Below, piece after piece: positions 17,795 through 26,895 of a stretch of 64,000 bases of DNA. Numbering within the stretch: the first letter of the stretch is position 1; each line of letters begins with the position of its first letter. Source of the stretch: an uncultured Prevotellaceae bacterium (GTDB taxonomy: Bacteria; Bacteroidota; Bacteroidia; Bacteroidales; Muribaculaceae); assembly GCA_947165485.1 (NCBI GenBank), contig CAMVAP010000004.1:31849-95848 (forward strand), in the 5' to 3' direction. The notes below the pieces were generated by a model, which was not told the DNA's origin, did not search any database, and saw only the letters and a list, made by a program, of their open reading frames with translations. Made by a program: the position numbers and the translations under genes.

Positions 17795-19256
17795 TGCTAC
17801 CCACAGCCCTGTGCTGTGCGCAATCACTAGACATGCCACCGTTACCCCCGATAAGGTCGCACTTATCGAGGGGCAGAACCGCATCACTTACGGTCAACTC
17901 GTGACCAATATCGAGGCTGCGGCCCGTTTCCTGCACTCGATTAACGTCACCACGGGCGATTACATCGTGCTGGCGGCACGCAAGGAGGTGGAATTTGTTT
18001 ACCTCTATCTTGCCGCCCATTTATTGGGGGGTGTCAATGTGGTGATCGACCCCGCTTCACCACAGGACCGCCTGGACTATATCCTGGGCATTGTCAAGCC
18101 TGTGGCTCTGTTCGGCATTGATGATAATGTTGGCGCTACTCATTGCATTGCCTATAATGACATTGACTTGAGTGACAGGGTGGGGAAGAATATCGATTTA
18201 CCCCAGATCGATGCCACCAGTGTCGCCGATGTGATGTTCACGACAGGCACAACAGGTGTGCCCAAGGGGGTGTGCCTCTCTCATGCCAATATAGCAGGGT
18301 CGGCAATCAATATCAATGCCTTTATCGGCACCCATGACGACGATGTCGAGGCGCTGGGCTTGCCCTTGAGCCATTCATTCGGGCTGGGCCGTCTGCGTTG
18401 CATTCTCATGGCCGGGGGAACGATTGTTCTGGTGGGCAACTTTGCCAACCTCAAGACTTTTTTCACCGTGATGGAGCAGGAGCATGTGACGGGTTTTGGA
18501 ATGGTGCCCGCGGTGTGGCAGTACATCAAGCGCCTGAGTGGCACGCGCATTGGCAAGTTTGCCCACCAGTTGCGTTACATCGAGGTGGGCAGTGCGGCCT
18601 TGCCCATCCAGGACAAGCGTCTGCTCATGGAATTGTTCCCCACGACACGCCTGTGTGTCCATTATGGCTTGACCGAGGCTTCTCGGGCAATATTCACCGA
18701 GTTGCACTCCGATGCAAGCCGACTGGAATCGATTGGCCGTCCAGTGTCTTCTCTGGTCGATGTCAGCATCCTGGACGAGCATGGCAATCAACTGCCTGAC
18801 GGACAAGAGGGAGAACTATGCGTGAAAGGTAACATGGTAACGCGGTCTTACTACTTACAACAAGACAATCAGGAGGCTTTCTTCGGTGAATGGTTCCGTA
18901 CCGGCGATTGGGGACACCGCGATAGTGATGGCTATTTTTATCTCACGGGTCGCAAGAAGGAACTCATCAATGTGGGCGGCGAGAAGGTCAGTCCCGCAAC
19001 CATCGAGGATGCGATACGTTCCCTGGGCATAGACGATTGTGCCTGTGTAGCCATCCCCGATCCTAAAGGTGTCCTGGGCGAGGTGCCCAAGGCTTTCCTG
19101 GTCAAGAATGCTGGTGACAGGCCCGCAATCGAGGAATTGCAGCGTCAACTGGCCCAACGCTTGCCCGCTCATGAGATTCCGGTCCAGTGGGAATGGATCG
19201 ACCAGATACCACGATCGGCTTCGGGCAAAATACAACGACTTAAATTGAAACACTAG
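17787..19256 (+). CDS. AMP-forming acyl-CoA/ACP ligase
   Basis: The 489-residue member of the adenylate-forming family has MFTTGTTGVPKGV near residues 150-162 (phosphate loop), YGLTEAS near residue 293, FRTGDWGHRDSDGYFYLTGR and the C-terminal SASGKIQR Lys near residue 483. It activates a carboxylate with ATP and transfers it to a thiol, here probably the phosphopantetheine of the overlapping upstream ACP. Substrate specificity cannot be read, but short or hydroxylated acids fit the gene set. It is followed 4 nt later by a KASIII-like gene. Confidence 0.88.
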   Translation: MFDATHSPVLCAITRHATVTPDKVALIEGQNRITYGQLVTNIEAAARFLHSINVTTGDYIVLAARKEVEFVYLYLAAHLLGGVNVVIDPASPQDRLDYILGIVKPVALFGIDDNVGATHCIAYNDIDLSDRVGKNIDLPQIDATSVADVMFTTGTTGVPKGVCLSHANIAGSAININAFIGTHDDDVEALGLPLSHSFGLGRLRCILMAGGTIVLVGNFANLKTFFTVMEQEHVTGFGMVPAVWQYIKRLSGTRIGKFAHQLRYIEVGSAALPIQDKRLLMELFPTTRLCVHYGLTEASRAIFTELHSDASRLESIGRPVSSLVDVSILDEHGNQLPDGQEGELCVKGNMVTRSYYLQQDNQEAFFGEWFRTGDWGHRDSDGYFYLTGRKKELINVGGEKVSPATIEDAIRSLGIDDCACVAIPDPKGVLGEVPKAFLVKNAGDRPAIEELQRQLAQRLPAHEIPVQWEWIDQIPRSASGKIQRLKLKH

Positions 19257-19260
19257 ATAT

Positions 19261-20322
19261 ATGTCACAGTTAACAATCAATAATGTGCGCATTGCGGGCA
19301 TGAGTGCCTGTGTACCGGCAACCGTAGAGGATAACCTGATGCTTCCCATCTACAAGGATCAGAACGAGGCGCTCAAGGTCATCGCCTCAACCGGAATTGA
19401 GCGTCATCACAAGGTAGAGCCTGGCACGACTGCATCCGACCTCACTGTCAAGGCGGTCGAGGGCTTGCTGGTTAAGATGAATTGGGAACCCCAAGACATT
19501 GATTGCTTTGCCTATGTCTGCACCTCCCGAGACTATATCGCACCACAAACGGCTTGCGTCCTCCAGGACCGTCTGCACTTGCGCAGCGATTGTTGCGTCT
19601 TTGATTTGCCCTTCGGTTGCTCGGGGTGGGTCTATGGCATGAGCATCGTCGGCTCGATGATGTCCCATGGCACGTTCAAGCGGGCGATACTTGTTGCCGC
19701 CGAGACCAATACCCTCAACCGCAACCAGCGTGACACGACGGTGCGCCCTCTGTTTGGTGATGCTGCTACGGCTACCGCGCTGGAGTTTGATCCCGAGCAC
19801 TCGCGCCCCATGCATTTCATGTATGGTGTCGATGGCAGTGGTTTTGAGGCGGTATGGGCTCCCTATGGAGGAATGCGTAACCCCGTTACCCATGAGGCGC
19901 TTGAGGAGAAAGAAGTGTCTCCTGGCGTCTTCAGGCGTGGCATCGACATGGTTGTTAACGGCATGGATGTTTTCGGTTTTGCCATCAAGCAGCCCCCGCG
20001 TTCACTCAAGGAACTGATCGAGACGTTCAATATCGATGTCAACACGGTGGACCTCTTGTTGCTGCATCAGGCCAACAAGTTTATTGACGAGAAGATCCGC
20101 AAGGCGATAAAGATTCCGCCCGAGAAGACCCCCTATTGCCTGGAGGAGTACGGCAATGTCACCAGCGCGTCTATTCCCTTGACCATGGTGACGCGTTGCA
20201 GCCAGCAGCTCACGGGAGAGGAACAGCACTGTGTGGCCTGTGGATTTGGTGTGGGACTGGCCTGGGCCAGCATGGAGTTTTATGCCGGCCACGTCATGAT
20301 TCAAGATATCATCACCTATTAA
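19261..20322 (+). CDS. KASIII (FabH-like) ketoacyl-ACP synthase, copy 1
   Basis: The 353-residue thiolase-fold enzyme has the full Cys-His-Asn triad: Cys in PFGCSGWVYG (near residue 120), His in LLHQANKF (near 265) and Asn in GNVTSAS (near 299). KASIII enzymes condense an acyl-thioester with malonyl-ACP; relatives in secondary metabolism instead form esters or amides. It is paralogous to the product of 24422-25471. The housekeeping fabH is normally beside plsX and rpmF, so this copy is specialised. It probably extends the acid loaded by the upstream ligase. Confidence 0.87.
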   Translation: MSQLTINNVRIAGMSACVPATVEDNLMLPIYKDQNEALKVIASTGIERHHKVEPGTTASDLTVKAVEGLLVKMNWEPQDIDCFAYVCTSRDYIAPQTACVLQDRLHLRSDCCVFDLPFGCSGWVYGMSIVGSMMSHGTFKRAILVAAETNTLNRNQRDTTVRPLFGDAATATALEFDPEHSRPMHFMYGVDGSGFEAVWAPYGGMRNPVTHEALEEKEVSPGVFRRGIDMVVNGMDVFGFAIKQPPRSLKELIETFNIDVNTVDLLLLHQANKFIDEKIRKAIKIPPEKTPYCLEEYGNVTSASIPLTMVTRCSQQLTGEEQHCVACGFGVGLAWASMEFYAGHVMIQDIITY

Positions 20323-20340
20323 ACTCTTGCTTTCACAGCA

Positions 20341-21447
20341 ATGGCACAACTTAAGTATTTTAATTCCAACAAAGAATACTTCTGGGGCGACTGGTACTTC
20401 AAGTCCCATGTCATGCCCGAAGAATTCAACTACAAGGCTCACAAGAAAGAGCTCTCACGCTATTATGAGCAGCGTGGCTTCAAGGTGTCAATGATGTTTG
20501 ATGACTACTTCTCATCGCTCAATGGCATCCACAGCGATCGTTACCTGTCGATGGACGTGTATTACTTTTATGTGATTCCGTCACTCAACCGTCACGATTT
20601 CAAGGATGCCTATCTTGACAAGAATATCTACAGCGAGTTGTTCCCCATGGTGAAACAGCCGCTCGCCATTGTTAAGAACATTCATGGTCATTTCTACCGT
20701 GATGGTGAGGAAATCACTGCCCACCAGGCAGTGGATGCTGTTCTCCAGTATCGTGGCCACATGATAATCAAACCCACGGTCGAGACTTGTAATGGTGAAG
20801 GGGTGGAACAGCTTGTCAATCCCGATGCCGCCCGCATTCAAGCGCTGTTCCAGCGCTATGGTATCAATTTCACCATTCAGGAAAAGGTGATCCAGCATCC
20901 CGACTTGCAGCGGGTGAATCCCACCTCGCTCAACTCGATGCGTCTATATACTTATCGTCGCAACAATGGTTCTTACGAGTTTCTTTACCCCTATGCCCAC
21001 CTGCGTTTCGGTGGCAAGGGGGCCATCAAGGATAATGTGTCACAGGGTGGTGGCACTTGCTTGATCGACAAGAATGGCCTGGTCGATGACCGGGTATTCC
21101 GATTCAAGAACATGAGCGTGTCCTCACTCAAGGAGGAGACGGGCGTTGAGCATCTGGTGGTACCCAATTATGATGGGGTGATACGTACGCTGCTCAAGAT
21201 GCATCGTCGCTTGCCCTATTTTGACTTTGTGGGTTGGGATGTGACTGTTTTGCCTGACGGCGAACCGTTGTTCATCGAGTTTAATCTGGTTCCCAGTGTA
21301 GAAGGGCCACAGATGATGGCAGGTCCCATGTTTGGTGACTACCTGGACGAGGTCATCGATCGGGCGCGCCAAGTGGAATCCGTTCGTGTACAGACGTCTA
21401 AGAAGACCTTTGGCAAGGGGATGCCGTTCTATCTCTATGCCCAATAA
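20341..21447 (+). CDS. Sugar-transfer-associated ATP-grasp protein
   Basis: The 368-residue protein has ATP-grasp features: MIIKPTVETCNGEGV near residues 141-155 (Lys and glycine loop), a middle domain with RLYTYRR, and FIEFNLVPSVEG near residue 311, whose Glu and Asn are metal ligands. It resembles the ATP-grasp family found in polysaccharide clusters, often named sugar-transfer-associated. ATP-grasp enzymes form amide or similar bonds via acyl phosphates, so it may join an amino acid or acyl group to an amino sugar. The fine role is inference. Confidence 0.75.
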   Translation: MAQLKYFNSNKEYFWGDWYFKSHVMPEEFNYKAHKKELSRYYEQRGFKVSMMFDDYFSSLNGIHSDRYLSMDVYYFYVIPSLNRHDFKDAYLDKNIYSELFPMVKQPLAIVKNIHGHFYRDGEEITAHQAVDAVLQYRGHMIIKPTVETCNGEGVEQLVNPDAARIQALFQRYGINFTIQEKVIQHPDLQRVNPTSLNSMRLYTYRRNNGSYEFLYPYAHLRFGGKGAIKDNVSQGGGTCLIDKNGLVDDRVFRFKNMSVSSLKEETGVEHLVVPNYDGVIRTLLKMHRRLPYFDFVGWDVTVLPDGEPLFIEFNLVPSVEGPQMMAGPMFGDYLDEVIDRARQVESVRVQTSKKTFGKGMPFYLYAQ

Positions 21448-21467
21448 AAAATGATGGAGGATAAAAA

Positions 21468-22097
21468 ATGACTCAAGCTGCCATTTATCAGATTGCTGAC
21501 GAGAATAAGATGCGCATCCATCAGGTAGTCAATTCCATCTTCAACTCATGCACCTATGTCTTGACAAGGGGGCATGAAACCTGGCTGGTGGATTGTGGTG
21601 ATGTGGATCGCATTCTGCCTCACATCGAGGGCACATTGCGTGGGGTCCTGCTCACACATTCCCATTTTGACCACATCTATGGCCTCAATCATCTGTTGAC
21701 TTTGTTCCCGGGTATTGCTATTGTGACCAACGAGTCGGGACGTGAAGGGCTGCTCAGTGATAAGCTGAATTTCTCGAGGTATCATGAGGAGCCTTTCATC
21801 CTGGATTCTCCCCGCAATGTTATGGTTGTGGACAATGGCGCAATCATCCCGTTATTCAAGGATATAGAGGCGACTGCTGTCTACACTCCGGGACATTGCC
21901 CTTCGTGTGTGACATGGATTGTAGAGGATGCGATTTTCACGGGTGACAGCTACATCCCCGGTGTGAAGACAGTCGCTAGCCTCCCGCATTCCGACAAGGC
22001 TCTGGCTGCCCAGAGCGAGGAACTTATTAAGCGGCTGGCAGAGCAACGGCGCATCTTCTCAGGCCATGCACCTCAATCAAGGACTATAATACTATAA
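21468..22097 (+). CDS. Metallo-beta-lactamase-fold hydrolase
   Basis: The 209-residue protein has LLTHSHFDHIYG near residues 62-73 (HxHxDH zinc motif), YTPGHCPSC near residue 140 and IFTGDSYIPG near residue 161, and ends SGHAP. This is the glyoxalase II-like branch of the fold, which often hydrolyses thioesters. In a cluster of ACPs, a thioesterase or editing role that releases mis-primed acyl-ACP is plausible but unproven. It lies 20 nt after the ATP-grasp gene and 10 nt before the aminotransferase gene. Confidence 0.8.
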   Translation: MTQAAIYQIADENKMRIHQVVNSIFNSCTYVLTRGHETWLVDCGDVDRILPHIEGTLRGVLLTHSHFDHIYGLNHLLTLFPGIAIVTNESGREGLLSDKLNFSRYHEEPFILDSPRNVMVVDNGAIIPLFKDIEATAVYTPGHCPSCVTWIVEDAIFTGDSYIPGVKTVASLPHSDKALAAQSEELIKRLAEQRRIFSGHAPQSRTIIL

Positions 22098-22107
22098 AAA
22101 AAAGAAT

Positions 22108-23247
22108 ATGGCTAATAATAAAATTTTACTCTGTCTTGCCCACATGAGCGGACAAGAAATGAAATACATTCAAGAGGCTTTTGACACCAACTGGGTGGTA
22201 CCCCTTGGGCCTAATGTGAATGCCTTTGAACAGGATCTGGAACAGTTGTGTGGACAGGACAAGCGTGTGGTTGCGCTTAGCTCAGGTACAGCTGCCATAC
22301 ATCTGGCGCTTGTCAATCTGGGTGTGGGGCGTGACGACGAGGTGATATGCCAGTCGATGACGTTCTCGGCCAGTGCCAATCCCATTGTTTATCAAGGGGC
22401 AACACCTGTGTTTGTCGATAGTGAGCGCGGCACGTGGAATATGGATCCGGCTCTGCTTGAGGAGGCCATCAAGGACCGCATAGCCAAGACCGGACGCAAG
22501 CCCAAAGCCATCATCCCAGTCTATCTCTACGGTATGCCCGGCATGATTGATGAGATTATGGAGATTGCCCGTCGCTATGAGATCCCCGTCATCGAGGACT
22601 CAGCCGAGGCCTTCGGCTCACGCTACCGTGGTCAGTTGTGTGGTACCTTTGGCGATTATGGCATCATGAGCTTCAATGGCAACAAGATGATAACCACCAG
22701 CGGTGGTGGTGCGCTCATCTGCCCCGATGACGCTGCCAAGAAAAAGACCATGTTCTATGCCACACAGTCAAGAGAACCGGTACCTTATTACTTGCACAAG
22801 GAGATCGGTTACAACTATCGCATGAGCAACATCTGTGCTGGCATCGGACGTGGACAGATGACCGTCCTTGATGAGCATCTGGCCCATCACAAGCACCTGT
22901 GCAATAGGTATATAGAATTGCTTAGTGACATCGATGGCATTGCAGTTCACACCAATCTGGATGAGCGTTCTGATAGCAACTACTGGCTCAACACCATTCT
23001 GATAGATCCGGTCAAGACCGGCACCGATTATGATACCGTCCGCCTGCATCTAGAGGCTTGCAATATTGAGTCGCGTCCCTTGTGGAAACCCATGCACACC
23101 CAGCCGGTGTTCTCGGGCGCACCCGCCTATGTCAACGGCGTGAGCGAGGAACTCTTCTCCATGGGACTGTGCCTGCCTAGCGGACCCTGGGTAAGCGATG
23201 AGGATGTGGAACTTGTAGCCCGCGAGATCAAAGCCTGCTGCAAGTGA
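22108..23247 (+). CDS. DegT/DnrJ/EryC1 sugar aminotransferase, PglE-like
   Basis: This 379-residue PLP enzyme has SSGTAAIHLAL near residue 58 and SFNGNKMITTSGGG, where Lys193 forms the Schiff base; the wording of this block matches PglE-type enzymes. These convert UDP-4-keto-6-deoxy sugars to 4-amino sugars with glutamate as amino donor. The product would be the acceptor of the PglD-like gene 38 nt downstream. The expected PglF-like 4,6-dehydratase is not in this window. The TRNA-like or heme genes that can accompany other DegT enzymes are absent, so a sugar role is preferred. Confidence 0.9.
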   Translation: MANNKILLCLAHMSGQEMKYIQEAFDTNWVVPLGPNVNAFEQDLEQLCGQDKRVVALSSGTAAIHLALVNLGVGRDDEVICQSMTFSASANPIVYQGATPVFVDSERGTWNMDPALLEEAIKDRIAKTGRKPKAIIPVYLYGMPGMIDEIMEIARRYEIPVIEDSAEAFGSRYRGQLCGTFGDYGIMSFNGNKMITTSGGGALICPDDAAKKKTMFYATQSREPVPYYLHKEIGYNYRMSNICAGIGRGQMTVLDEHLAHHKHLCNRYIELLSDIDGIAVHTNLDERSDSNYWLNTILIDPVKTGTDYDTVRLHLEACNIESRPLWKPMHTQPVFSGAPAYVNGVSEELFSMGLCLPSGPWVSDEDVELVAREIKACCK

Positions 23248-23285
23248 TATCTTGTGAATACCAACTTAAAAAAACGATACAGCTT

Positions 23286-23930
23286 ATGAAGAAAATAGCA
23301 ATTTATGGCGCTGGTGGATTTGGCAAGGAAGTGGCCTGCCTGATTGACCGCATCAATGCCGCTGGAGGAGACTGGCACCTGATAGGCTTCTTTGATGACA
23401 GCAAGCCCGTTGACACCGTGGTTTCACGATATGGAACGGTGCTCGGTGGCATGGATAAGCTCTTGAGGGTCACCGAGCCGCTTGCGGTTGCCATAGCCAT
23501 CAATGACAATAAGGTTGTTCGCCGCATCCGTGAGGAAATCACGGTTGACAATATCTATTTCCCCAATCTCATCGATCCGTCATTGTTCCTCGTGGACAAG
23601 AACACGGTCACGATGGGCGAGGGTAATATCATCCAGAACGACTGCATGATCTCTTGTGATGTCTCCATCGGCAACTTCAACTTGCTCAACGATCATGTGG
23701 TAGTGGGACACGATAACGTCATCGGTGACTTCAACGGCCTCATGCCTGCCGCACATCTCTCAGGAGGCATTACCATAGGCGACAACAATCTGCTGGGTGT
23801 GGCCAGCGTGGTGCTTCAGGGCATGGTTATCGGCAACGGGGTGACCCTGGGGGCCAACAGTGTGCTCATGACACAGCCTCGTGACAATGCCACCTATCTG
23901 GGCGTGCCGGCCAGGAAATTTGACTATTAA
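23286..23930 (+). CDS. PglD-like sugar N-acyltransferase
   Basis: The 214-residue protein has Rossmann-like KIAIYGAGGFGKEV, then a left-handed beta-helix with VVVGHDNVIGDFN holding the conserved His and an LGVPARKF end. It is a close paralogue of the second half of the double protein at 15137-16381. ATG 23286 is chosen over an upstream frame extension to 23244 that overlaps the aminotransferase. PglD enzymes acetylate the 4-amino group of UDP-4-amino sugars. Here the neighbouring ACP pathway raises the possibility of an acyl-ACP donor, which is inference. Confidence 0.86.
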   Translation: MKKIAIYGAGGFGKEVACLIDRINAAGGDWHLIGFFDDSKPVDTVVSRYGTVLGGMDKLLRVTEPLAVAIAINDNKVVRRIREEITVDNIYFPNLIDPSLFLVDKNTVTMGEGNIIQNDCMISCDVSIGNFNLLNDHVVVGHDNVIGDFNGLMPAAHLSGGITIGDNNLLGVASVVLQGMVIGNGVTLGANSVLMTQPRDNATYLGVPARKFDY

Positions 23931-23947
23931 GGGGCATTTTGTGCCCC
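23931..23947 (+). terminator. Hairpin after the PglD-like gene
   Basis: GGGGCA and TGCCCC form a 6-bp stem around a TTTTG loop, starting immediately after the stop codon. No clear T tract follows at once, so it may be an attenuator or RNA-stabilising hairpin instead of a full terminator. Confidence 0.4.
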
Positions 23948-24029
23948 CAAGTGGCTTTTAAGCCCACCAAAAGGCATATTTTTGCTGCAAATAATCAGTA
24001 GTAGGGGCATGGTTTTAATATTTTTTATA

Positions 24030-24038
24030 TAAATTTGC
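24030..24038 (+). promoter_or_regulatory. Probable promoter of the second ACP
   Basis: TAAATTTGC matches the Bacteroidota -7 element and lies 44 nt before the ACP start at 24083, after a hairpin that ends the preceding gene. The -33 element is weak (GGTTTTA region). It suggests that the second ACP/KASIII group can be expressed separately. Confidence 0.6.
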
Positions 24039-24082
24039 ACCCCGTGAAAATATCTAAGGTATTTTTACGTTATAATAACAGC

Positions 24083-24316
24083 ATGAATTTGGAACGATTC
24101 ATAGAGAACTTTGCGGATCTGTTTGAAGAAACAGATACTGACACTATACAGGCTACCACTCGATTCAAGGAATTGAAGGAATGGTCGTCACTCATTGCCT
24201 TATCGGTCATCGCTATGGTCGATGAGGAATATGATGTGGAATTCAGGGGTGACGATATCCGTAACAGCAATACGGTTGAGGACCTCTACAAGGCTGTTAG
24301 CAACAGGGTCGGATGA
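24083..24316 (+). CDS. Acyl carrier protein, WSSL type (second copy)
   Basis: The 77-residue protein aligns without gaps over the first 45 residues with the ACP at 17294, including LKEWSSL with Ser36 as the likely pantetheine site and Ser replacing the usual Asp before it. ATG 24083 is preferred to an in-frame ATG at 24035, because the -7 element lies 5 nt upstream of 24035 and alignment with the paralogue starts at 24083. It precedes the second KASIII-like gene, so an ACP/KASIII pair seems duplicated. Confidence 0.8.
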   Translation: MNLERFIENFADLFEETDTDTIQATTRFKELKEWSSLIALSVIAMVDEEYDVEFRGDDIRNSNTVEDLYKAVSNRVG

Positions 24317-24345
24317 TAGCATAACTACCGCAACCATGATGACCT

Positions 24346-24366
24346 GCCACGACAACTGATCGTGGC
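24346..24366 (+). promoter_or_regulatory. Hairpin between ACP and KASIII genes
   Basis: GCCACGA and TCGTGGC form a perfect 7-bp stem with a 7-nt loop in the 105-nt gap. The sequence after it is only moderately T-rich. It may moderate read-through from the abundant ACP message into the KASIII gene. Confidence 0.45.
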
Positions 24367-24421
24367 CCGTTTCTTGTGTTTGTTATTTAAACCCTAAACA
24401 TCTCTCTGCCAGATTTTTATT

Positions 24422-25471
24422 ATGGCTAAATTGACTTTTCATGGTGTGGGAATCACGGCAATGAGTGCCTGTGTGCCTCAAGAAGTGGTTTTCAATAAGG
24501 ATTTGGGATACCTAATTCCCGAGGAGGAAATAGATAAGACTATCAACAATATTGGCATCGTTGAGCGTCGCATCGCTGCGCCCGACGTTACAGCAAGTGA
24601 CCTGTGCTTCAAGGCGGCGCAACGGTTGATGCAGGACAACAATATTGCCCCCGAGAGCATCGACGTGCTCTTGTTCATGAGCCAAACTCCCGATTACCGC
24701 ATCCCCGCCACCTCCTGCCTGTTGCAGGATCGACTGGGACTTCCCAAGGAAACGATGTGCTTTGACATCTCTTTAGGTTGCTCGGGATACCTTTTCGCAT
24801 TGAGCACAGCTTTTGCCTATGCGTCGATGGAGGGCATCAATCGCGTGCTTTTGCTGGACGGTGAGACGTTCTCCAAGATTGTCAACCGCCGCGACAAGGT
24901 GGACTGGCCGCTCTATGGCGACGCGGGGACTGCAACACTCATCGAGAAGGGTGATTTCCCTGCCTCAACTTTTATGCTCTATACCGATGGCAGTGGGGCC
25001 GACACGCTCAAGATCCACGCTGGAATGCGCAACCCCATCACGCCCGACTCCTGTGTGGAGCGGGAGCAGGAGGATGGAAACATCCGCAGCGACCTGGAGG
25101 TGTTCATGGATGGGATGGATGTCTTCAACTTTGCCATCAGCAAGGTGCCCAAGAGCATCAAGCTGATTCTCAAGGAAACCGAGAACACCATCGACGATGT
25201 GGACTACCTGGTGTTCCATCAGGCCAACCGCTTCATGATGGACTTCTTTGTCAAGAAACTGAAAATCTCGCCCGACCGTGTGCCTTATTGCATCGGCAAG
25301 TATGGCAACACGAGTAGCGCTTCGGTTCCCTTGACCATCTCTAGTGAACTGAATGGTCGTTTGATGGGTGATCACAAGGTGGTGATGAGCGCATTTGGCG
25401 CTGGACTGAGTTGGGGCGCTGCCATCATGCAGATGCACAATTGCAACGTCTCACCAGTTATAGAGTATTAA
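24422..25471 (+). CDS. KASIII (FabH-like) ketoacyl-ACP synthase, copy 2
   Basis: The 349-residue paralogue of 19261-20322 has Cys in LGCSGYLFAL (near residue 120), His in FHQANRFM (near 266) and Asn in GNTSSAS (near 299), so the triad is intact. Both copies begin with the same ITAMSACVP-like strand. Two different specialised KASIII proteins in one polysaccharide locus imply either two condensation steps or two acyl products. It is followed 6 nt later by a VOC-fold gene. Confidence 0.87.
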   Translation: MAKLTFHGVGITAMSACVPQEVVFNKDLGYLIPEEEIDKTINNIGIVERRIAAPDVTASDLCFKAAQRLMQDNNIAPESIDVLLFMSQTPDYRIPATSCLLQDRLGLPKETMCFDISLGCSGYLFALSTAFAYASMEGINRVLLLDGETFSKIVNRRDKVDWPLYGDAGTATLIEKGDFPASTFMLYTDGSGADTLKIHAGMRNPITPDSCVEREQEDGNIRSDLEVFMDGMDVFNFAISKVPKSIKLILKETENTIDDVDYLVFHQANRFMMDFFVKKLKISPDRVPYCIGKYGNTSSASVPLTISSELNGRLMGDHKVVMSAFGAGLSWGAAIMQMHNCNVSPVIEY

Positions 25472-25477
25472 CGCTTG

Positions 25478-25885
25478 ATGGCACAGCAGCTCCTTTTTCA
25501 TCACATCGGTATCGCCTGCCGCAACATCGACAAGACCAAGGGCTTCTACACGGCGATGGGCTATGATGCCTCGCCAGTGACCGATGATGGCGTGCAGCAC
25601 GTGCGTGTGTGCTTCCTTGAGAAGGAAGGGGCTCCACGCCTTGAGTTACTGGAGCCGCTTGACGAGAATAACCCTGTGGCCCGCACACTGGCGACGGCAG
25701 GTGTGACTCCCTATCACATATGCTATGAGGTACAAGACCTGGAGGATGCAATATCGCAGTTGAGGCGTGAGCGTTTCTTGATGGTGAGTGGCCCCGTTCC
25801 GGCATGTGCTATGGGCAATCGCCGCATCGCTTTCATGTTCAAGAAGGATAATGGATTAATCGAGTTGGTAGAGGCTCAACCGTGA
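25478..25885 (+). CDS. VOC-fold protein, methylmalonyl-CoA epimerase-like
   Basis: The 135-residue protein has the paired beta-alpha-beta-beta-beta layout. Candidate metal ligands are His in HHIGIA, Glu in LELLEP, His in PYHICYEV and Glu in GLIELVE, the spacing seen in methylmalonyl-CoA epimerase and glyoxalase I. An in-frame TTG at 25475 adds one residue; ATG 25478 is simpler. The stop overlaps the next gene's start. In this setting it might epimerise or isomerise an acyl-thioester intermediate. That specific role is inference. Confidence 0.78.
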   Translation: MAQQLLFHHIGIACRNIDKTKGFYTAMGYDASPVTDDGVQHVRVCFLEKEGAPRLELLEPLDENNPVARTLATAGVTPYHICYEVQDLEDAISQLRRERFLMVSGPVPACAMGNRRIAFMFKKDNGLIELVEAQP

Positions 25886-26892
25886 TGGATCAAGTGCTGC
25901 TCTCTTTCATCGTGCCCGTTTATAACACTGAGGTCTATGTGCACCAGTGCTTGCAGTCTATTGTGGAACAAGGGCTTGGTGCCGAGGAATATGAAGTGCT
26001 GGTCGTTGACGATGGCTCCACCGATTCCAGTCGACGGGTCATAGAGGCCTTTGCAAGCGGGCATCCACAGGTGCGCTTGCTCACCCAGGCTAACGCTGGC
26101 GTCAGTGCGGCACGCAATCTGGCACTGGATCATGCACGGGGCCGTTTTGTGATGTTTGTGGACAGTGACGACCATCTCGTCTCCAATGTGATGCCTCGCC
26201 TCCTGCGTCGTGCCCTGGACGAGAACCTTGAAGTGCTCTCGTTCAACTATTGTTGCAAGGATGTCGAGGGTGGTATGTTGCCCCACACCCGTGACGACAA
26301 TTATGCCACGACAGCGGTCATGACAGGATATGACTTTCTCATGACCCACAGCATGACCCCCTATGTGTGGCGATTCCTCATCAGTCGCGATTATCTGGAG
26401 CAGGGCAACTGGCGCTTCGACACTTCACTCATCGTCTGTGAGGATGGTGCGCTCATCGCGCGTTTCCTGCTCAATGCGTCACGGGTAGTTCACGATGATC
26501 AGGAGGTGTACTGCTATGTGAAGCGTGCCGGCAGTGCCATGCACAACCCCGATCGGGAACACTTGCGCCGCCGCATCTACAGCCAGGTCGATTCTGCTGC
26601 ATTGATTGATGCCACAGCGCGCCAGTATGAGCTCTCAACGGGTCGCAAGGCGCCGGCCAGCGTGGACGGTGTGAGAAATGTGTATCTCTATTTCTCGATG
26701 ACCAAGGCTCTCACTTGCGGCATGGTGGACGAGATCATTGAGAGGATTGGCAAGGCTGGCCTCTTCCCCTTCCCTTGTGTGGGGCCCGAGGCTGATTATC
26801 GCGGCATGAAATGGAAAATCATCCACCTTCCCATGATGTGCCCTCCACTGTGGCGAGCACTCAGCAAGGTGTATAGAATGATAAAGAAATAG
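25885..26892 (+). CDS. GT2 family glycosyltransferase
   Basis: The 335-residue protein starts MDQVLLSFIVPVYNTEVYV, with VVDDGSTDSS near residue 40 and VDSDDHL near residue 92. The start could also be GTG at 25882; either way it overlaps the VOC-gene stop. The C-terminus is basic and moderately hydrophobic, consistent with membrane contact. It is the only glycosyltransferase inside the acyl section, so it may act on the acylated sugar or be a displaced member of the main group. Confidence 0.87.
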   Translation: MDQVLLSFIVPVYNTEVYVHQCLQSIVEQGLGAEEYEVLVVDDGSTDSSRRVIEAFASGHPQVRLLTQANAGVSAARNLALDHARGRFVMFVDSDDHLVSNVMPRLLRRALDENLEVLSFNYCCKDVEGGMLPHTRDDNYATTAVMTGYDFLMTHSMTPYVWRFLISRDYLEQGNWRFDTSLIVCEDGALIARFLLNASRVVHDDQEVYCYVKRAGSAMHNPDREHLRRRIYSQVDSAALIDATARQYELSTGRKAPASVDGVRNVYLYFSMTKALTCGMVDEIIERIGKAGLFPFPCVGPEADYRGMKWKIIHLPMMCPPLWRALSKVYRMIKK

Positions 26893-26895
26893 GAA

